Positions 20,492 through 31,790 of a stretch of DNA of 64,000 nucleotides are shown one piece after another (within the stretch, counting starts at the first letter, position 1; every line of letters begins with the position of its first letter). The notes below the pieces were generated by a model. It saw only the letters and a list, made by a program, of their open reading frames with translations. It searched no databases and was not told the DNA's origin. Source of the DNA: Metellina segmentata (taxonomy: Eukaryota; Arthropoda; Arachnida; Araneae; Tetragnathidae). The DNA lies in assembly GCA_947359465.1 (NCBI GenBank), contig OX375880.1, positions 13,648,120 to 13,712,119 of the forward strand. The letters run 5' to 3'. Made by a program: the position numbers and the translations under genes.

Positions 20492-21100
20492 CAGGGTTTA
20501 CCAACCTTTTAGTAACTTTGTACCACTTAAAATTTTTAGAAATTTTTGGCGTACCACTAGTTTTTTATATTTTTAGAAACATATATCTAATGTCAGAAAA
20601 GTTCCAATGACTTCTTTTATTTTAATTAAAATGCTAAAAAAGCTTCATATTTTATGATTGATGCACTTGTATTTCGTATTAATGATGTTATAATAAAGGA
20701 AAAAATAAAACGAGTATTGGAAAATACAGTTTTATTTTTACTCACATGTCTAAAAACAAATAATTTGAAATAATTAGTACAAACTAAGCAAACAAAGATT
20801 GATATTATCACAAATCAATTTTTAGTGCGAAACTTGTTGTTTTTTGTCTTTTGTTAAAATATCAATATCAGGAGCAATGGAGCTTAATTTCACTTTTAAG
20901 TCCTCTTCAACAGTTACTCTGTTTCTATATTTATTTTTTACATACAAAAGTTCAGAAAAACCACTTTTACACAAGTAACTAGAAACAAATGGCATAAGAA
21001 ATAGCAAAACGTGGTTGTACATACTAAAAAATCGAACAAACTTCGTAGAATATTTGGGTCGCTCTTATCATCCTTGCGTACCACCGGTTGGGAAACACTG
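20492..21100 (-). mobile_element. deleted hAT element inside a SINE
   Basis: The termini CAGGGTTTACCAACC and (inverse) CAGTGTTTCCCAACC match at 13 of 15. The flanking octamers are CCTTATGA and CCTTAGGG, an imperfect 8-bp duplication that agrees with the CCCTTAAGGG of an intact SINE. Only the C-terminal end of a transposase is kept, on the minus strand. Confidence 0.75.
20822..21022 (-). pseudogene. hAT transposase C-terminus (ZBED/SCAND3-like)
   Basis: The 66-codon frame carries 'SSYLCKSGFSELLYVKNKYR' and then 'VEEDLKVKLSSIAPDI', which is the C-terminal hAT dimerisation signature of ZBED5/SCAND3/FAM200-type proteins. The rest of the gene has been deleted. Confidence 0.75.
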
Positions 21101-21379
21101 CCTTAGGGTATTGATCCTGGCCCGTCGTCAATAGCCCGTAGTGTTGCTCCAGTACGATGTTAATTAAAATACCTATCTACCTACCCTTCCTATGCACAAG
21201 TATGAGAGCACCTGCAACTCTAACTAACAGTAGCCCAGCGGTACATGGACATTATCCTAACGCCATTTCAAAACACACCAGAAGAATAAAGACACCAGAC
21301 CAGGAACACAATTGAAACAGGAGCACGATGAAACAGAGATCAAAGAGTCAAACTGTGCAAGAGATCTCTGGCTTCTTAA

Positions 21380-22202
21380 CCCTCCGTCGGGCGCAACCGG
21401 CCTCACAGGCACAGCTTTGACGTTTACGTTCCCCCCTCATCTCGGAGAACGGGTAGAAATCTGCTTATTATAGTAGTCTCTTATCTTTACCGGATGTTTG
21501 GACCCAACCTTTTAATTTTATTCGCGCGCTTCTTGTACAGCTGTTAGTGTTATTCTGATCACTCAGGCACATTGCGCCCGAATCCGTTACACATGTAAAG
21601 GTACGTAATATATATGCTTTAATATCACTAGTGTTTATTTTATTAATTTAATATCTGCGTCATGCAAAATTTGTGGCTTTTACCGTGAATAAGTGGAAAC
21701 GGGTTTGAGAAGGATGACAAATAATGAATGTAATAAATATCACAACGCAATCTGACTGAGTTCTGCAAATATGATCTGCGGAACGTGCTGTGCTGTTTGC
21801 CAATGCCCCTCTTCTGCTGAACTTAAGCTGAAGCTCTATGACTCAGAGTGAATATCGGCTTTTTAACTCTGCACTACAATGTATAATTTTTCCAAAATTA
21901 TTTACTTTTTTTTACCCTGGAAATTTAAGTCAATTTAGTGCTAGATCTGAAATGTTCTTTTAATGTATTCTAAACATAAAATGTGTTCTTTTTTTTTAAA
22001 CGAATTGCATTGCTTTTTGTTTAAATAATCCTATGAAAATCACTGATTATTTTTAGAATACTGTAACTAAAATTGATGGGTATAAATTTGCGATTCTTTT
22101 ATGTGGGCCTGTCAAGCGCATTGCGCTTACCCACTGCACCCTACCCACCCACCCCAGGTGCAATATAGATCACGTTGGTTCTATATTGCACCTGACGGAG
22201 GG
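21380..22202. mobile_element. piggyBac-like non-autonomous element (TTAA)
   Basis: An 823-bp element between TTAA at 21376-21379 and TTAA at 22203-22206. Termini CCCTCCGTCGGGCGCAA and (inverse) CCCTCCGTCAGGTGCAA are inverted repeats. TTAA duplication and a CCC start fit piggyBac. No transposase is present. The left 200 bases recur in a truncated copy at 41783-41975. Confidence 0.8.
22155..22194. repeat. 15-bp perfect inverted repeat (subterminal hairpin)
   Basis: CAGGTGCAATATAGA (22155-22169) and its exact complement at 22180-22194, separated by a 10-base loop. It lies just inside the right end of the TTAA element and includes part of its terminus. Confidence 0.9.
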
Positions 22203-22206
22203 TTAA

Positions 22207-22610
22207 TAACGGGAGAAGGTACAGTTCTTCATAAGATCTGGACAGACAGGGAGTTCACCGTCGCACCGCTGCAGCAGATGGAGCAGGCAGGGCTATCCAC
22301 TCTCAGGTCGGTAGAGATGGGCGTAAAGACAATAATGCATAGTAGTCAAACGAAAAGCAGTCACAGCTCTGCTTCTTGGGCAATCGGGGAGATTGTGGAT
22401 GGTATTTCTCCGTGGCTTCTATCTTGTTCGTTCTTTTAACTGTACCGAATGTATGTCTTTAAAAGCTAGACTGATTTTTGACGAGGCGGACTTAAAGCTA
22501 ACTATGTTGTTTCATGTATTCATGCATTTGAACTCGGCTGCAACGCTGTTACTCATTCAAAACCACTCACGTGTACCTTTTAGGAATGCTACGGACGCGA
22601 ATATTATTAC
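22207..22610. other. no gene recognised
   Basis: Open frames here (22101-22439, 22393-22620) have no known domain. The first crosses the end of the TTAA element. Confidence 0.4.
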
Positions 22611-22920
22611 TCCTCCGTAACCCAATTGGTAGAGCCATGGATTAGCAACCCGAGGGTTGTGACACCGAAACTTAACCCAACCGATTGGCGTCGTGTGTGG
22701 AAATTGCTACATGTTAAATGTGTCGGGTACTCAAATGTCCTCACGTTGGAGTGTTGCGGAAGTTGGGAAAGTGGGGTTCCAGCTCAGGTGACTTCGTCAT
22801 CTTACCGCGGTTTAAAATTACCTGGTATTGTGTTCGGATCTTCTCCTTCGGAATGGATCCCGGACCGTCTCAAACACCCCGTTGTGTTGCTCCAATGCGA
22901 AGTAAATTCAACTAACGTAG
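22611..22920 (+). mobile_element. SINE, subfamily B (diverged)
   Basis: The SINE body is recognisable from TCAAATGTCCTCACGTTGG through GATCCCGGACCGTC to GTTGTGTTGCTCCA. It is preceded by a different tRNA-like head (CCAATTGGTAGAGCCATGGA) from subfamily A. It is more diverged than the A copies. No clean target duplication. Confidence 0.7.
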
Positions 22921-23157
22921 ACATACCGTTTGTTGTTGTTTGGGGGCTCAGGGACCTTATTTGGCCGTGCTGCGCCATACAGAAGACATACAACATCAAG
23001 TAATCGAAATAACAGTGCACGTTTTACTGAAAGAAAAGAGACAACCTACGGCTCCTACGACTCGAAGGTTGCTCACGCATTCGACATACCCACTGAGCCA
23101 GTTGGCCCCCGTAGACTTATGGAATCGTAACGAATTCAACTGAGTAGTTAATTTTAA

Positions 23158-24624
23158 GGTATCTGACTACGTTGAAAAGTCCATTTTTGACCAAAATTTT
23201 GTATTTCGTTTTATTTAATATTATAAAAATTTAGACTTTTTTCTTTCCAAAACAGTTTTTATTTTGTTTCTACGATCAATAGAAGTGGAGATCTATTGAT
23301 TTGAATTAATCGTGAAAGCTGATTTTTAAACCGGAAGTTGCGTAATTGCGCAGTTTTGATTTTGGTTTCACTGATAAATGAATTAAACAGCCACGTGTGT
23401 CATAAATATTTAACAGCAGAATCGCTAACTCATGTTTTTATGCTGTGCTATATATCAGCCGCAAGTTCTTTTTATTTTGTTGTTCGTGCTGTTCATCCAA
23501 AGACAAACCTATGCATGGACAATGTCCGCAGGGTGAGAACAGCTGGTGTCGTTTCCAAAGGGCTAAAGCCATGGGGAAAACACTGAAAGGGAAATCACTT
23601 GGTCTTCCCAGTTCAGTTATAAACATTATGAAACCAATATACATGAGTTTGTGTGATAGAAGTCTGCTAGAAAAGTGTATGCAAGGAATGACACAAAATC
23701 AGAACGAAGCCTTCAATGGAGTTATATGAAACATTGCCCCGAAAGAAACTTTTGTGAGTCTAAAAACTCTCAGACTTGCAGTTTAAATTGCAGTAGTGCA
23801 GTTCAATGATGGTTTTAGGGGCTTGCTCCAAGTTTTAAATAATATTGGACTCAGTCCTGGAGTTTACATATCAAAAGGATATGCCTCCATTGATAAAAAG
23901 AGAATTTCCTCTTCTGAAAGGCAGTCACAGCCTTTGACGAAACTGCAAAGAAAAAAATTAAAAGCTTCCAAAAATAAAAAATGGGCATGTAAGGAGATAG
24001 AGGAAGGTTTAATGTATAAAACAGGCGAATTTTGAAGTAATTAATTTGAAATATATGTTAGTAAATTATTTAACTTAAATGCATTTTTCTCAGAATGTGA
24101 ATTTCAATAAAATCTTTGCACGACAAAGATAATATCTCAAAGTGTATTCAAAATTTGTGAATGAATTTTTTTCCCATGGCTTTTTATATTTGTTTTGAAG
24201 ATCCCGAGCTAGGATATAAGTTGTATGTTGAAAGGAAAATTTTTTAGAATCTTTTCACTGTAGTGTCGTTAGGAAAAATTTCAAATTTTCATGTTATTTC
24301 TATGTTATGCACTATATATCATGACTGAAGAGGAATATTGCAAATATCCTAGCTGAGGCGCTAGATCATATTGTTACGAGACTTGACAAAAAATCTTGTG
24401 TAGTTGTAGTGATATGATTTTAGGTTATGTGTGTGTGGGCTTTGACGTTTTCGTCCTTTTTGACCTAAATTTGTCAATTTTTGCCAGTTAAAAAAATATA
24501 TACATACTTTTAAGAAAATTTTTGTTTTGTATTATCTTTTTATAAGGTATTTTATCATAAAAAGAAAAAAAACCCTATTTGGACACTTTTTTGAAAAAAA
24601 GCACTCCGAACGTAGTCAGATACC
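23158..24624 (+). mobile_element. TTAA-flanked DNA transposon with Mutator-like transposase remnant
   Basis: Inverted termini GGTATCTGACTACGTT at both ends, each next to TTAA (23154-23157, 24625-24628). The interior carries the C-terminal part of a transposase. TTAA flanks suggest piggyBac-type insertion, but the protein resembles the Mutator-like domain proteins of arthropods. The superfamily is therefore unsettled. Confidence 0.7.
23511..24035 (+). pseudogene. broken transposase, C-terminal part, Mutator-like
   Basis: One frame reads through with two in-frame stops, a TGA where Trp is expected after 'NEAFNGVI' (near 23727) and a TAA near 23785. Recognisable segments are 'CPQGENSWCRFQRAKA', 'MQGMTQNQNEAFNGVI' and 'FNDGFRGLLQVLNNIGL', ending in a Lys-rich tail. 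The CP-G-SWC-WQRAK and TQN-NE-FN patterns are ones I associate with Mutator-like transposase domains in arthropods. The N-terminal half, with earlier catalytic residues, is missing. The copy is dead. Confidence 0.55.
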
Positions 24625-24686
24625 TTAAATGTGCTAAACTCGTTTTTATGGATTCTTACCAAGATAGTCTTTACAAATATGTATTT

Positions 24687-25553
24687 TAATTAAAGTCGCT
24701 CTGGAGCAATACAACGGGCTATTTCCTTGTTCTTTCACAAATGGAAAGATCCGAGGACAACACCACGTAATTTTTAACCACCGTCAGATGCGACATCTTA
24801 GCTGGCACACCACTCCACACTTACACTCCACGTCAACGTGAGGACATTTGAGGCCACGACAGATTAAACGTGCACCTGTCCCCCTTGTACACAAGGTCTT
24901 TGGTTGTATTTGAACTCGCAACCCTCCAGTTCCTAATCCGTTACTCTTCCAACTAGGGATGCGACATCGATGTCGATGTTTTCAAAACATCGATGTTTAT
25001 ATTTGTCGATGTTTTTACGTCGTCGATATTTTATTTTTCAATGAAAAAAGTACCATTATAAAAATTTAAAAAATAACCAAGTTGCATAATTTTTATAATT
25101 AGCAAATTGAACATACTTTTAGACTCAAGTGGCCAAGGGTGAAGGGTCTGAAAAGTAGAGATGCGACATCGATGTCGATGTTTTATAAAAAACATCGATG
25201 TATAGGAGCCGATGTTGCATCAATAGTTGCTAAACCAGTTTTAAGAACTGGGTAAAAAAGTTTAAATACACTGAATTGTAAAAATATCGATGGTATGGGG
25301 GCGATTCATTATCAACATCCATGTTTTATTTTTGAACATCAAAGTTTTAAAACATCGATGTTTTGCTGTGGATGTAGCATCACTAGTTGCTAAACCAGTT
25401 TTAAGAAATCAGGGAAAAAAGTTTAAATACACTGAATTTTAAAAACAGCGATGTTTTTGGGGCGATGTATTATCAACATCGATGTTTTAATTTTGAACAT
25501 CGATGTTTTGCTGTCGATGTCGCATCCCTACTTCCAACCGGTCTACCGCCCCT
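24687..25553 (-). mobile_element. SINE subfamily B split by an ATCGATG MITE
   Basis: The minus-strand SINE runs from GTTGTATTGCTCCAGAGCG (near 24700) through the body to the B head, interrupted at 24954-25530 in the sequence CTTCCAAC. The head resumes at 25531 and ends with GGCGGTAGACCGG on the minus strand. Confidence 0.8.
24954..25530. mobile_element. ATCGATG-rich MITE inside a SINE, 577 bp
   Basis: Termini TAGGGATGCGACATCGA in inverted orientation. The duplication CTTCCAAC lies at 24946-24953 and 25531-25538, which restores the SINE when one copy is removed. Internal termini near 25158 and 25372 make it modular. Confidence 0.93.
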
Positions 25554-26143
25554 CCATCACAAATAAACAAATTAATATCTCTTATCGTGGTGAATATGTT
25601 TGTCGTCATTCTTATTCGCTTTTGATACTTGAATACGAATGCGTTCTAATAAAATTAACTTCATTTGTTCGGTTTCTCGATTGAAGCGTTTAACTACTCC
25701 ACACTTGTTTTAACTGCCCCAAAATAACTTAGGCTTCAATGGCTTGTGATTGGTTCAAAATAACAATTCGCGCTGCCGCTCGTCAATAATCCGAGGGCGA
25801 AGCGTGTCACCGTCTGAAATATTCAAGTGCCCCATTAGAGCGTACCTCGCATCAAAGAAAGCAGCAAGAAGGGCGCTCTAATCTCAGCTTTCTTGGAAAT
25901 GCAATCCCGGCATTGATTTCTGCTTACACATCTACCTAGACAACGCCGCCCCACCCTTTGCCTTTGAAGCGGATTAAGGAAAGTACTGGGAATGCAATTT
26001 TTCCTTTCTCTGTACAGTTTCTGATAAATGATGGTTTGGAAGTACGGATAGTAGCATATCATCTTTTAACTTTCCAAGAACAATAAGAAGCTGACTTTAT
26101 ATCTTAATAGCTGTATTCAAGGAGTTAAATTATCTGGTTAGTT
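25554..26143. other. no gene recognised
   Basis: The minus-strand frame 25835-26062 has no known domain. No repeat ends were seen. Confidence 0.4.
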
Positions 26144-27107
26144 CAGGGCTCGAAATACCCGGGTGTACTGTGCACATGAAAATAAAATTGTGCACCTAAT
26201 TTTTCCCGCTAGGTGCACACAGTGGACCTAACGTTAAAATTAATTTGTTAATTATGTTATGTTGTTTATTTGCTAATTATGTTATGTTGTTTATTTGCTA
26301 ATTATGTTACTTTGATAACAAAATATTAGTACATACCTCTCGCTCTTAAGGAACGTAATTGAAATTCCCAAATACACAATATGCGAAAACAAAATCGCTG
26401 GGCCATAACGTGTTTTATACAGGAGGAAGGTTTATTTGTGTCACTGCTACCAGAACTTTCCGATGATCGAAACATTTTCCAGCTAGCTCTGTTGAAGCGA
26501 CTGTCGCGACAGCCGTGCGCCGGAGAAGAGAGAATTTAGATGTTTAATAATTTGTATTTACTATCTACTACTAACCTATATAAACATACCCAACAAATAA
26601 AGTAGTTTCTCTCTATATTAAAAAAAAGTTGCCGTCGCAGGATTGAAAACTGTGTTGTTTAGCTCGATTCATAGACAGAAAATTACGAAATTAACATGGT
26701 TTGTTCTTCATCATGTTCCCTGGACAATTTTGAAGATTTTTTTTCCCGATTCGGCTGTTAGTTTAGAGTTTGTTAAATATCAAAGTTGAAAAAGCGCCAA
26801 GACTGCCAGAAGACTCACGTCCACGAGATCATCTCCTACTAGGGTACGTTGGTGCTCCAATAAACGCGTGTCTTTTGAACTGGCGCACATTAACTAATTT
26901 AATTTCCCCTAAGTGAAGCAGATCCTACCCCAATCTCTATTGTCCAACCCCAATCATGAACGTAAGAAGGTAGAATAGGTGCGTGACATATGGCGCATCT
27001 GAACTCGTATGTGAAATCAAATTGGCGCATGGTATGTTAAAAGGTTGGTCACCCCTGCCTTAGGTGCACAAAGTGCACCTGTATGATAAAATGTATTCCG
27101 AGGCCTG
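26144..27107. mobile_element. long copy of the GTGCAC hAT MITE, with inner insertion
   Basis: Ends CAGGGCTCGAAAT (26144) and attccgaggcctg (27107), with the 8-bp duplication GGTTAGTT at 26136-26143 and 27108-27115. The outer 90 bases at left and 55 at right match the 146-bp copy at 2878-3023. The middle is foreign: a short TGTTTATTTGCTAATTATGTTA tandem, a Helitron-like TCTCTATATTAAAAAAAAG piece (near 26610) and, at 27055, a GGTTGGTCACCCCTG end like a hAT terminus. Confidence 0.85.
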
Positions 27108-27415
27108 GGTTAGTTTTATCTCGTTGAAATCGAACAGATAAAAAAATATACCCCGAATCATTAGTATTCGTTTGTGAGAAAGACGCTTTTATTGAACGGT
27201 GTTAGCTAAAAAATATGTACTCAATTACTGTCAACCGCATGAGGACTGTTTTTGTGTAGTCATGTGAATCCGAGCTATTTTGTGTTTTTGAATTTCTGTG
27301 AGTTTGAAAGTAACCCCACAAATTCCTTTTCATATTAAACTTGTATCGGGTGTCCACAAGCATATTCTACATAATGCATATATTTTGACGGTTTATAGTA
27401 ATTTAAAATAAGTAT
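27108..27415. other. no gene recognised
   Basis: Plain AT-rich sequence preceding the tandem array. Confidence 0.4.
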
Positions 27416-27910
27416 TTAAATTAATTTAGAATAACTATTACATCAACTTACATTGCGTCCAAATATTCTTGAGTGAGTTTTGTTCTTTATCTAACGATCA
27501 AGCCCTTAAATTAATTTAGAATAATTGTTTAATAAATAGTTTGCCTTTATTTCCATTAAGTCTTAAATATTCTTGAATGGGGTTTGCTCTTTATTTAATG
27601 AGTTAAGATCTTAAATTAATGTAGAATAATTTTTCAGAAATAGTTTGCCTTTATTTCCATTATGTCTTAAATATTCTTGAATTGGTTTTACTCTTTATAT
27701 AATAAGTTATGCTCTTAAATTAGTTTGGAATAATAATTTCATGAATAAATTACATATAAATCCATTAAGTCCTGGATTTTCTTGAATGTGTTTTGCTCTT
27801 TATTTAATGAGCTAAGCTCTTAATTTAATTTAAAATAATTATTTCATAAATAATTAACTTCTATTTCTATTCAGTGCTGAATATTCTTGAAAGAAGTTTG
27901 CTCTCAAAAT
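27416..27910. repeat. tandem array, about 105-bp unit, 4-5 copies
   Basis: Each unit has a TTAAATTAATTTAGAATAAT block, then TTTATTTCCATTAAGTC, then TATTCTTGAATG and GCTCTTTATTTAATGAG. Unit starts fall near 27416, 27506, 27612, 27715 and 27819. Units differ at many positions, so the array is not recent. Confidence 0.75.
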
Positions 27911-28000
27911 AACTCTGGAGCATTTGTTTATGGTCATAAAGAGTTACTTCACGCGCGTCTTTACTTTATTTTCAATAACTAATCTCTATTTATGAAGATG

Positions 28001-28829
28001 CAGGGTGTTCTAAAATTTCCCGTACTGACGATTCGTGAATTTACTATACAAAAACAACAAACTTTAAAACAATTATTTTTATGCCAATGGTAAAAAGCAC
28101 TTTTAACCTAACGTAGGAAAAAATTTGAACTTACATTTATAATAAATGTTCAAAATTTCCGCCCTTTTCTTGGAGGCATAGCTGAAGTCTTTTGCGCACA
28201 TTTTTAGAAACGCGTTTCAAGATGCTGGGAGTGGCTTCTTGTATCCTTTGAGTAACGCAAATTTTCAGGTTACCTATTATTTGATGATTATCTTCATAAA
28301 CTTTGTTCTTTAAATATCTCCACAGAAAAAAGTCAGGGATGCGCAAATCAGGGAACGAGGTGGCCAAGGATTTCTTGAAATGAGTCGATCGCCCAAAAAA
28401 ATCTTGAAGCATGCCCATGGTTTTATAATTTGTATGGCAGGTTGCAACGTTTTGTTGGAACCAAGAGTCTCATACATTCACTTCTATTAATGACAAATTG
28501 TTGAATAAGTTGATATAGCGTATCTTTACTCGGTATTGCATCATTTGGATATTTATGTCGCCTAAAATTCTTTACATCTTTCATATGATTTGCATTCAAA
28601 ATAAGCATCAAACAGCGCAAGTCTCTGAAAGCGTGATAAATTCATCTTGCAATGAAGAACAAAATGACGTGGAACTTTATTATTGTACAACTTGAGTGCA
28701 AAGAAAACCAAATGATAAATATTAAAGAGTCGATAAAATTATAAGCAAACGATAAAATTCGATAATTAAAATAAACACGGACAGTAAATTTTTTTAAAGT
28801 TAGAGTACGGGAACGTTTAGGACACTCTG
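28001..28829 (-). mobile_element. internally deleted mariner/Tc1-superfamily element
   Basis: Inverted termini CAGGGTGTTCTAAAATTTCC and (inverse) CAGAGTGTCCTAAACGTTCC. The right side is followed by TA. The left is preceded by TG, presumably a mutated TA. The 829-bp body keeps both ends of a minus-strand transposase gene and lacks the middle. Confidence 0.8.
28137..28620 (-). pseudogene. mariner-type transposase, middle deleted
   Basis: The upstream frame (28423-28620) has the helix-turn-helix segment 'DVKNFRRHKYPNDAIPSKDT'. The downstream frame (28137-28418) has 'PDFFLWRYLKNKVYED' and a C-terminal 'LQEKGGNFEHLL', typical of arthropod transposases with a SPDL-x-PxDFFLWG motif. The region between them, with the first two catalytic aspartates, is gone and the two parts are in different frames. 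Non-functional. Confidence 0.7.
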
Positions 28830-29087
28830 TATTTATTTACAGGCTTCGTTCACAATTGCCTCCTTTAACGTTTTACAACCTGTTCTGAGTGCGACGGTAA
28901 TTAAAATACCTATGTACCCAATCTGTTCTGACAATTCTTTAAAGCCCTTTTCAAAATCGTAATCTCAGCTGTTGCCCAACATCATTTTCACTGAACTTAG
29001 TAAAATATATATCATATTAGAACCGCGCTACACAATGAGAGCAATAATTTTCAGTGTTCGTTTCCACAAACACTCCGCTTGGGTTCC

Positions 29088-29282
29088 CAGTCCCAAATGT
29101 GCTCTCTGCGTGGTGTAGAAGTTCGGAGAATGGGTAGCCAGCTAAGATGTGACCTCGTCACTTAACCGTATTTCAAAAGGACGTGGTGTTGTCCTCAGAT
29201 CGTTTCCTTTGGGATTGATCCAGAACGTCGCCAATAACTCGTGTAATGATTGAGAACGACGTTAATTAAATACCTACCTACC
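29088..29282 (+). mobile_element. SINE subfamily B, 5' truncated
   Basis: The body runs from GTGGTGTAGAAGTTCGGAG to the CCTACCTACCTA tail. The following 150 bases (29283-29432) are also found after another B copy at 56056-56218, so SINE and flank were copied as one segment. A short SINE tail piece lies at 28887-28922. Confidence 0.65.
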
Positions 29283-29432
29283 TAGTCCCAAATAGGCGTT
29301 TATCCTATTGAATAGACGTGGCTATAGATGCGTATGCAATTGTGATAGACTTGCATAATGGTAGCACTGCAGGCTCGTCCGTTCTCTTCAGATGCCGAAT
29401 CCTTACTATATGGAAATTTCTAAGCTAGCACC

Positions 29433-30237
29433 AGATCCCTATCACTGTGAAAAATCACTCCTTCACCCCTCGCAAATCTTCATTGATGGAATGAGACATA
29501 AATGCTTATGTAGAAATTCCTTTTAATCCTGCTAGCTATGTGCCAAACCAGGCTATAAAGGTTGAAGGAAATTATAGGATCCGTGCTGCATTTCATTCCC
29601 CCGGTCTGAATGCTTTTACATTCAAACGATCAATCTAATTGCCCATAGGGTTAATCGGCATTGCCTCTCTCATTTTACAACGACAAAAGTAAAAGCATAT
29701 GTTGCCTCAAACTTAGCCTTTTTCTATGTCCGTAGTGACCTCGGGGCGACTCCCAATTCAGAAGAATACCGCTCGCAGAAAACCACCTGTATGCTGAAAT
29801 CTTGGGGTATCTTTTGCAAGGTTTGGGGTTAAGGGGGGTGCAGAGAAGAAAATGCAAAGAGTGAAAGAGTACTAGAGGACACTGTACCATTGGGAAGAGC
29901 GGTGTTGCTCAACTGAGTAAACGCTTGCTTAATTTTCGGATTCAAAGGATCAGCAAGATTTCTTGGGTTTGCAAGGTTCGTAGGTTAACAAGCTGCGGCA
30001 AACAGGATATTGAATGTTTACAAGTCTAGGGATATCAGGATTAACCCACAGGCCTTTTCATTGCCGCGTTTAACCTTCTGATTTCCAAGTAGTGTAGTAT
30101 TGATTTTTTCCTCACAACGCACATAATGATTAACCACATCAGTGGGTTGAAATAATTCTAGTAAAGAAGATCAAAACTGATTAGAATTCATGAAGAGTCG
30201 ATTGTAGTCTGCAGACCGGTTATATGCCTGTGTAAAC
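29433..30237. other. no gene recognised
   Basis: Non-coding by inspection. The minus frame 29675-29890 has no known domain. Confidence 0.4.
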
Positions 30238-30245
30238 CCTTAGAG

Positions 30246-31164
30246 CAGGCATGGGTAACCATTGGAAAGTTGCGGGCTAAACTTTAGGATATTAATGAAG
30301 TCGCGGACCGTAGAAAATAGGTAGTTGTGAAAAAGTAATAAAGATAAGGTTTATTTTATTTCATATATTTATAAAGTAGAATGGTAAAGTTACATGAACA
30401 GAATAATATCGTATTGATTAACTATTTACTTACAATCACCATAAATGAATGATAAGTTTGAGCTTGAACTTGAGAGAGAGAAACAAGATAATCAATGTTG
30501 GAATCAATCCCACTATTACACAGGAGCCAGAGTGTTTTCCAAATGTTCATCTGTAAGCCTGGTTTGATATTTCGATTTATTAGTTTTCATCATGGCAAAG
30601 AACTCTTCGAGTATTGTTGATTTGCATCAGTGTTTTTATAACAATCACATCCGCTAGTAAGGAATGGAATCAAGAAGTGCAAGACCGTTTCTCGGATACA
30701 ATTAATAACGAAATTTATAATTATTATTCCCGATTATCCGTAGAATTGGGTGGTGTGATGTGTCGCCGATACCTTGTCTGGCTATTTCAAAACCTAGTTT
30801 TGATTTAATCTGTTCAAGAAAACCGGATCAGTCATCACATATATCCAATACTAATTTTATTAGTAATAATAACTATATGAGGTAGTATTGGAAATACCAA
30901 CTTTTACATTTTTATGTTCAGGTGTGCAGCAAATAATTCAAGATATTTTTAGTGCACCTTCAACAAAAAAAGGTTGAGAAACACTGACCCACGTGGTTCA
31001 GGCTTTTGTCCTCAACACCCCCCCCCCCCCCATTCACTCTCTTGTTGGCGAGAAACGAGACTATTTACTTTTTTTTCGAGTACTATTTTAAAATGTTCTG
31101 CGGGCCGGATCGAAAGCCGGGAAGGGCCACATCCTGTCCTTGGCCCGGGGGTTGTCCATATATG
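30246..31164. mobile_element. hAT relic with 8-bp TSD
   Basis: The 8-bp duplication CCTTAGAG flanks it (30238-30245, 31165-31172). Its ends, CAGGCATGGGTAACC and (inverse) CATATATGGACAACC, are imperfect inverted repeats. Inside, at 30975-30990, is an end of the GGTTGAGAAACACTG type, so a second hAT fragment may be nested. No transposase frame of useful length is left. Confidence 0.65.
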
Positions 31165-31367
31165 CCTTAGAGAGTTAAGAGACTTGGGTTATAGGATATA
31201 TTTAAGGTCTATGCGAAGAATTACTGGTGAAAAGAAAAGATGGGACTGAGGTGTATAATAATAATCTTCTATATATATCCTGATTCGATATATCCTGATT
31301 CAACTGAGTATATATACAGTCAGTATCGGTTATATGATCAGGTCAGCGGTCCAGATAAATCAGACCC

Positions 31368-31387
31368 TATAAGCGGGGTGACTATAT
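31368..31387 (+). repeat. 20-bp direct repeat, left copy
   Basis: TATAAGCGGGGTGACTATAT occurs here and again at 32395-32414, 1 kb apart, exact in both. It could be a long target duplication around an insertion or part of a repeat family. Confidence 0.6.
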
Positions 31388-31626
31388 GCAGAATAATACT
31401 ACACTGTTTAATTATGGCAGGATTATATTCACCTATCAGAATATAGTGCTCATAAACAAATAATTAAACTGTTAATAACATTTTTAAAATTAATTTCCTA
31501 CGTAAAAACTATAGTAAGTAATATGTAATATTTTTTAGTGAAATTTATTAGCTTACCTTACATCTGATTTATTAGCTATCTAAGGACAGTACGCATACGT
31601 ACGTGCATCCATATTCAATGCACTTA

Positions 31627-31790
31627 TCTCTACTATTATAAAAGGAAGTGTTTGTTTATCTGTTTTTCGTTATCACAGTCCCGACGAATCTACGGCACTA
31701 ATAAAATGGGATTTGGCACATAAGTAGTCCGAATTACTTGCAATTTTTGGGTCGCGGTTAAAATTCAATCGAGAACATTTTAAAATGAAT
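31627..31790 (+). mobile_element. 5' part of Helitron family C
   Basis: TCTCTACTATTATAAAAGGAAG after host A, matching the starts of the 6361 and 13304 copies for about 160 bases. The usual family C 3' hairpin is not found downstream, so the copy is truncated or rearranged. The rest to 32394 has no recognised content. Confidence 0.65.

Larger units (their letters stand above)
20278..21182 (+). mobile_element. SINE split by a hAT insertion
   Basis: The SINE body (GGTTCGAATC B box, TGTCGTGGCCGAAAGTCC) runs 20278-20491 and resumes at 21101-21182 with GATCCTGGCCCGTCGTC and a tail of ACCTACC repeats. The break is at the CCCTTAAGGG palindrome of the body. The tRNA-like first 40 bases are degenerate. 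Confidence 0.75.

Noticed and set aside
27416..27910. CRISPR-like array
   Set aside because: Units are about 105 bp and diverged without unique spacers; the context is eukaryotic.
29675..29890. small minus-strand gene
   Set aside because: No domain, no splice or promoter signs; composition like a chance frame.
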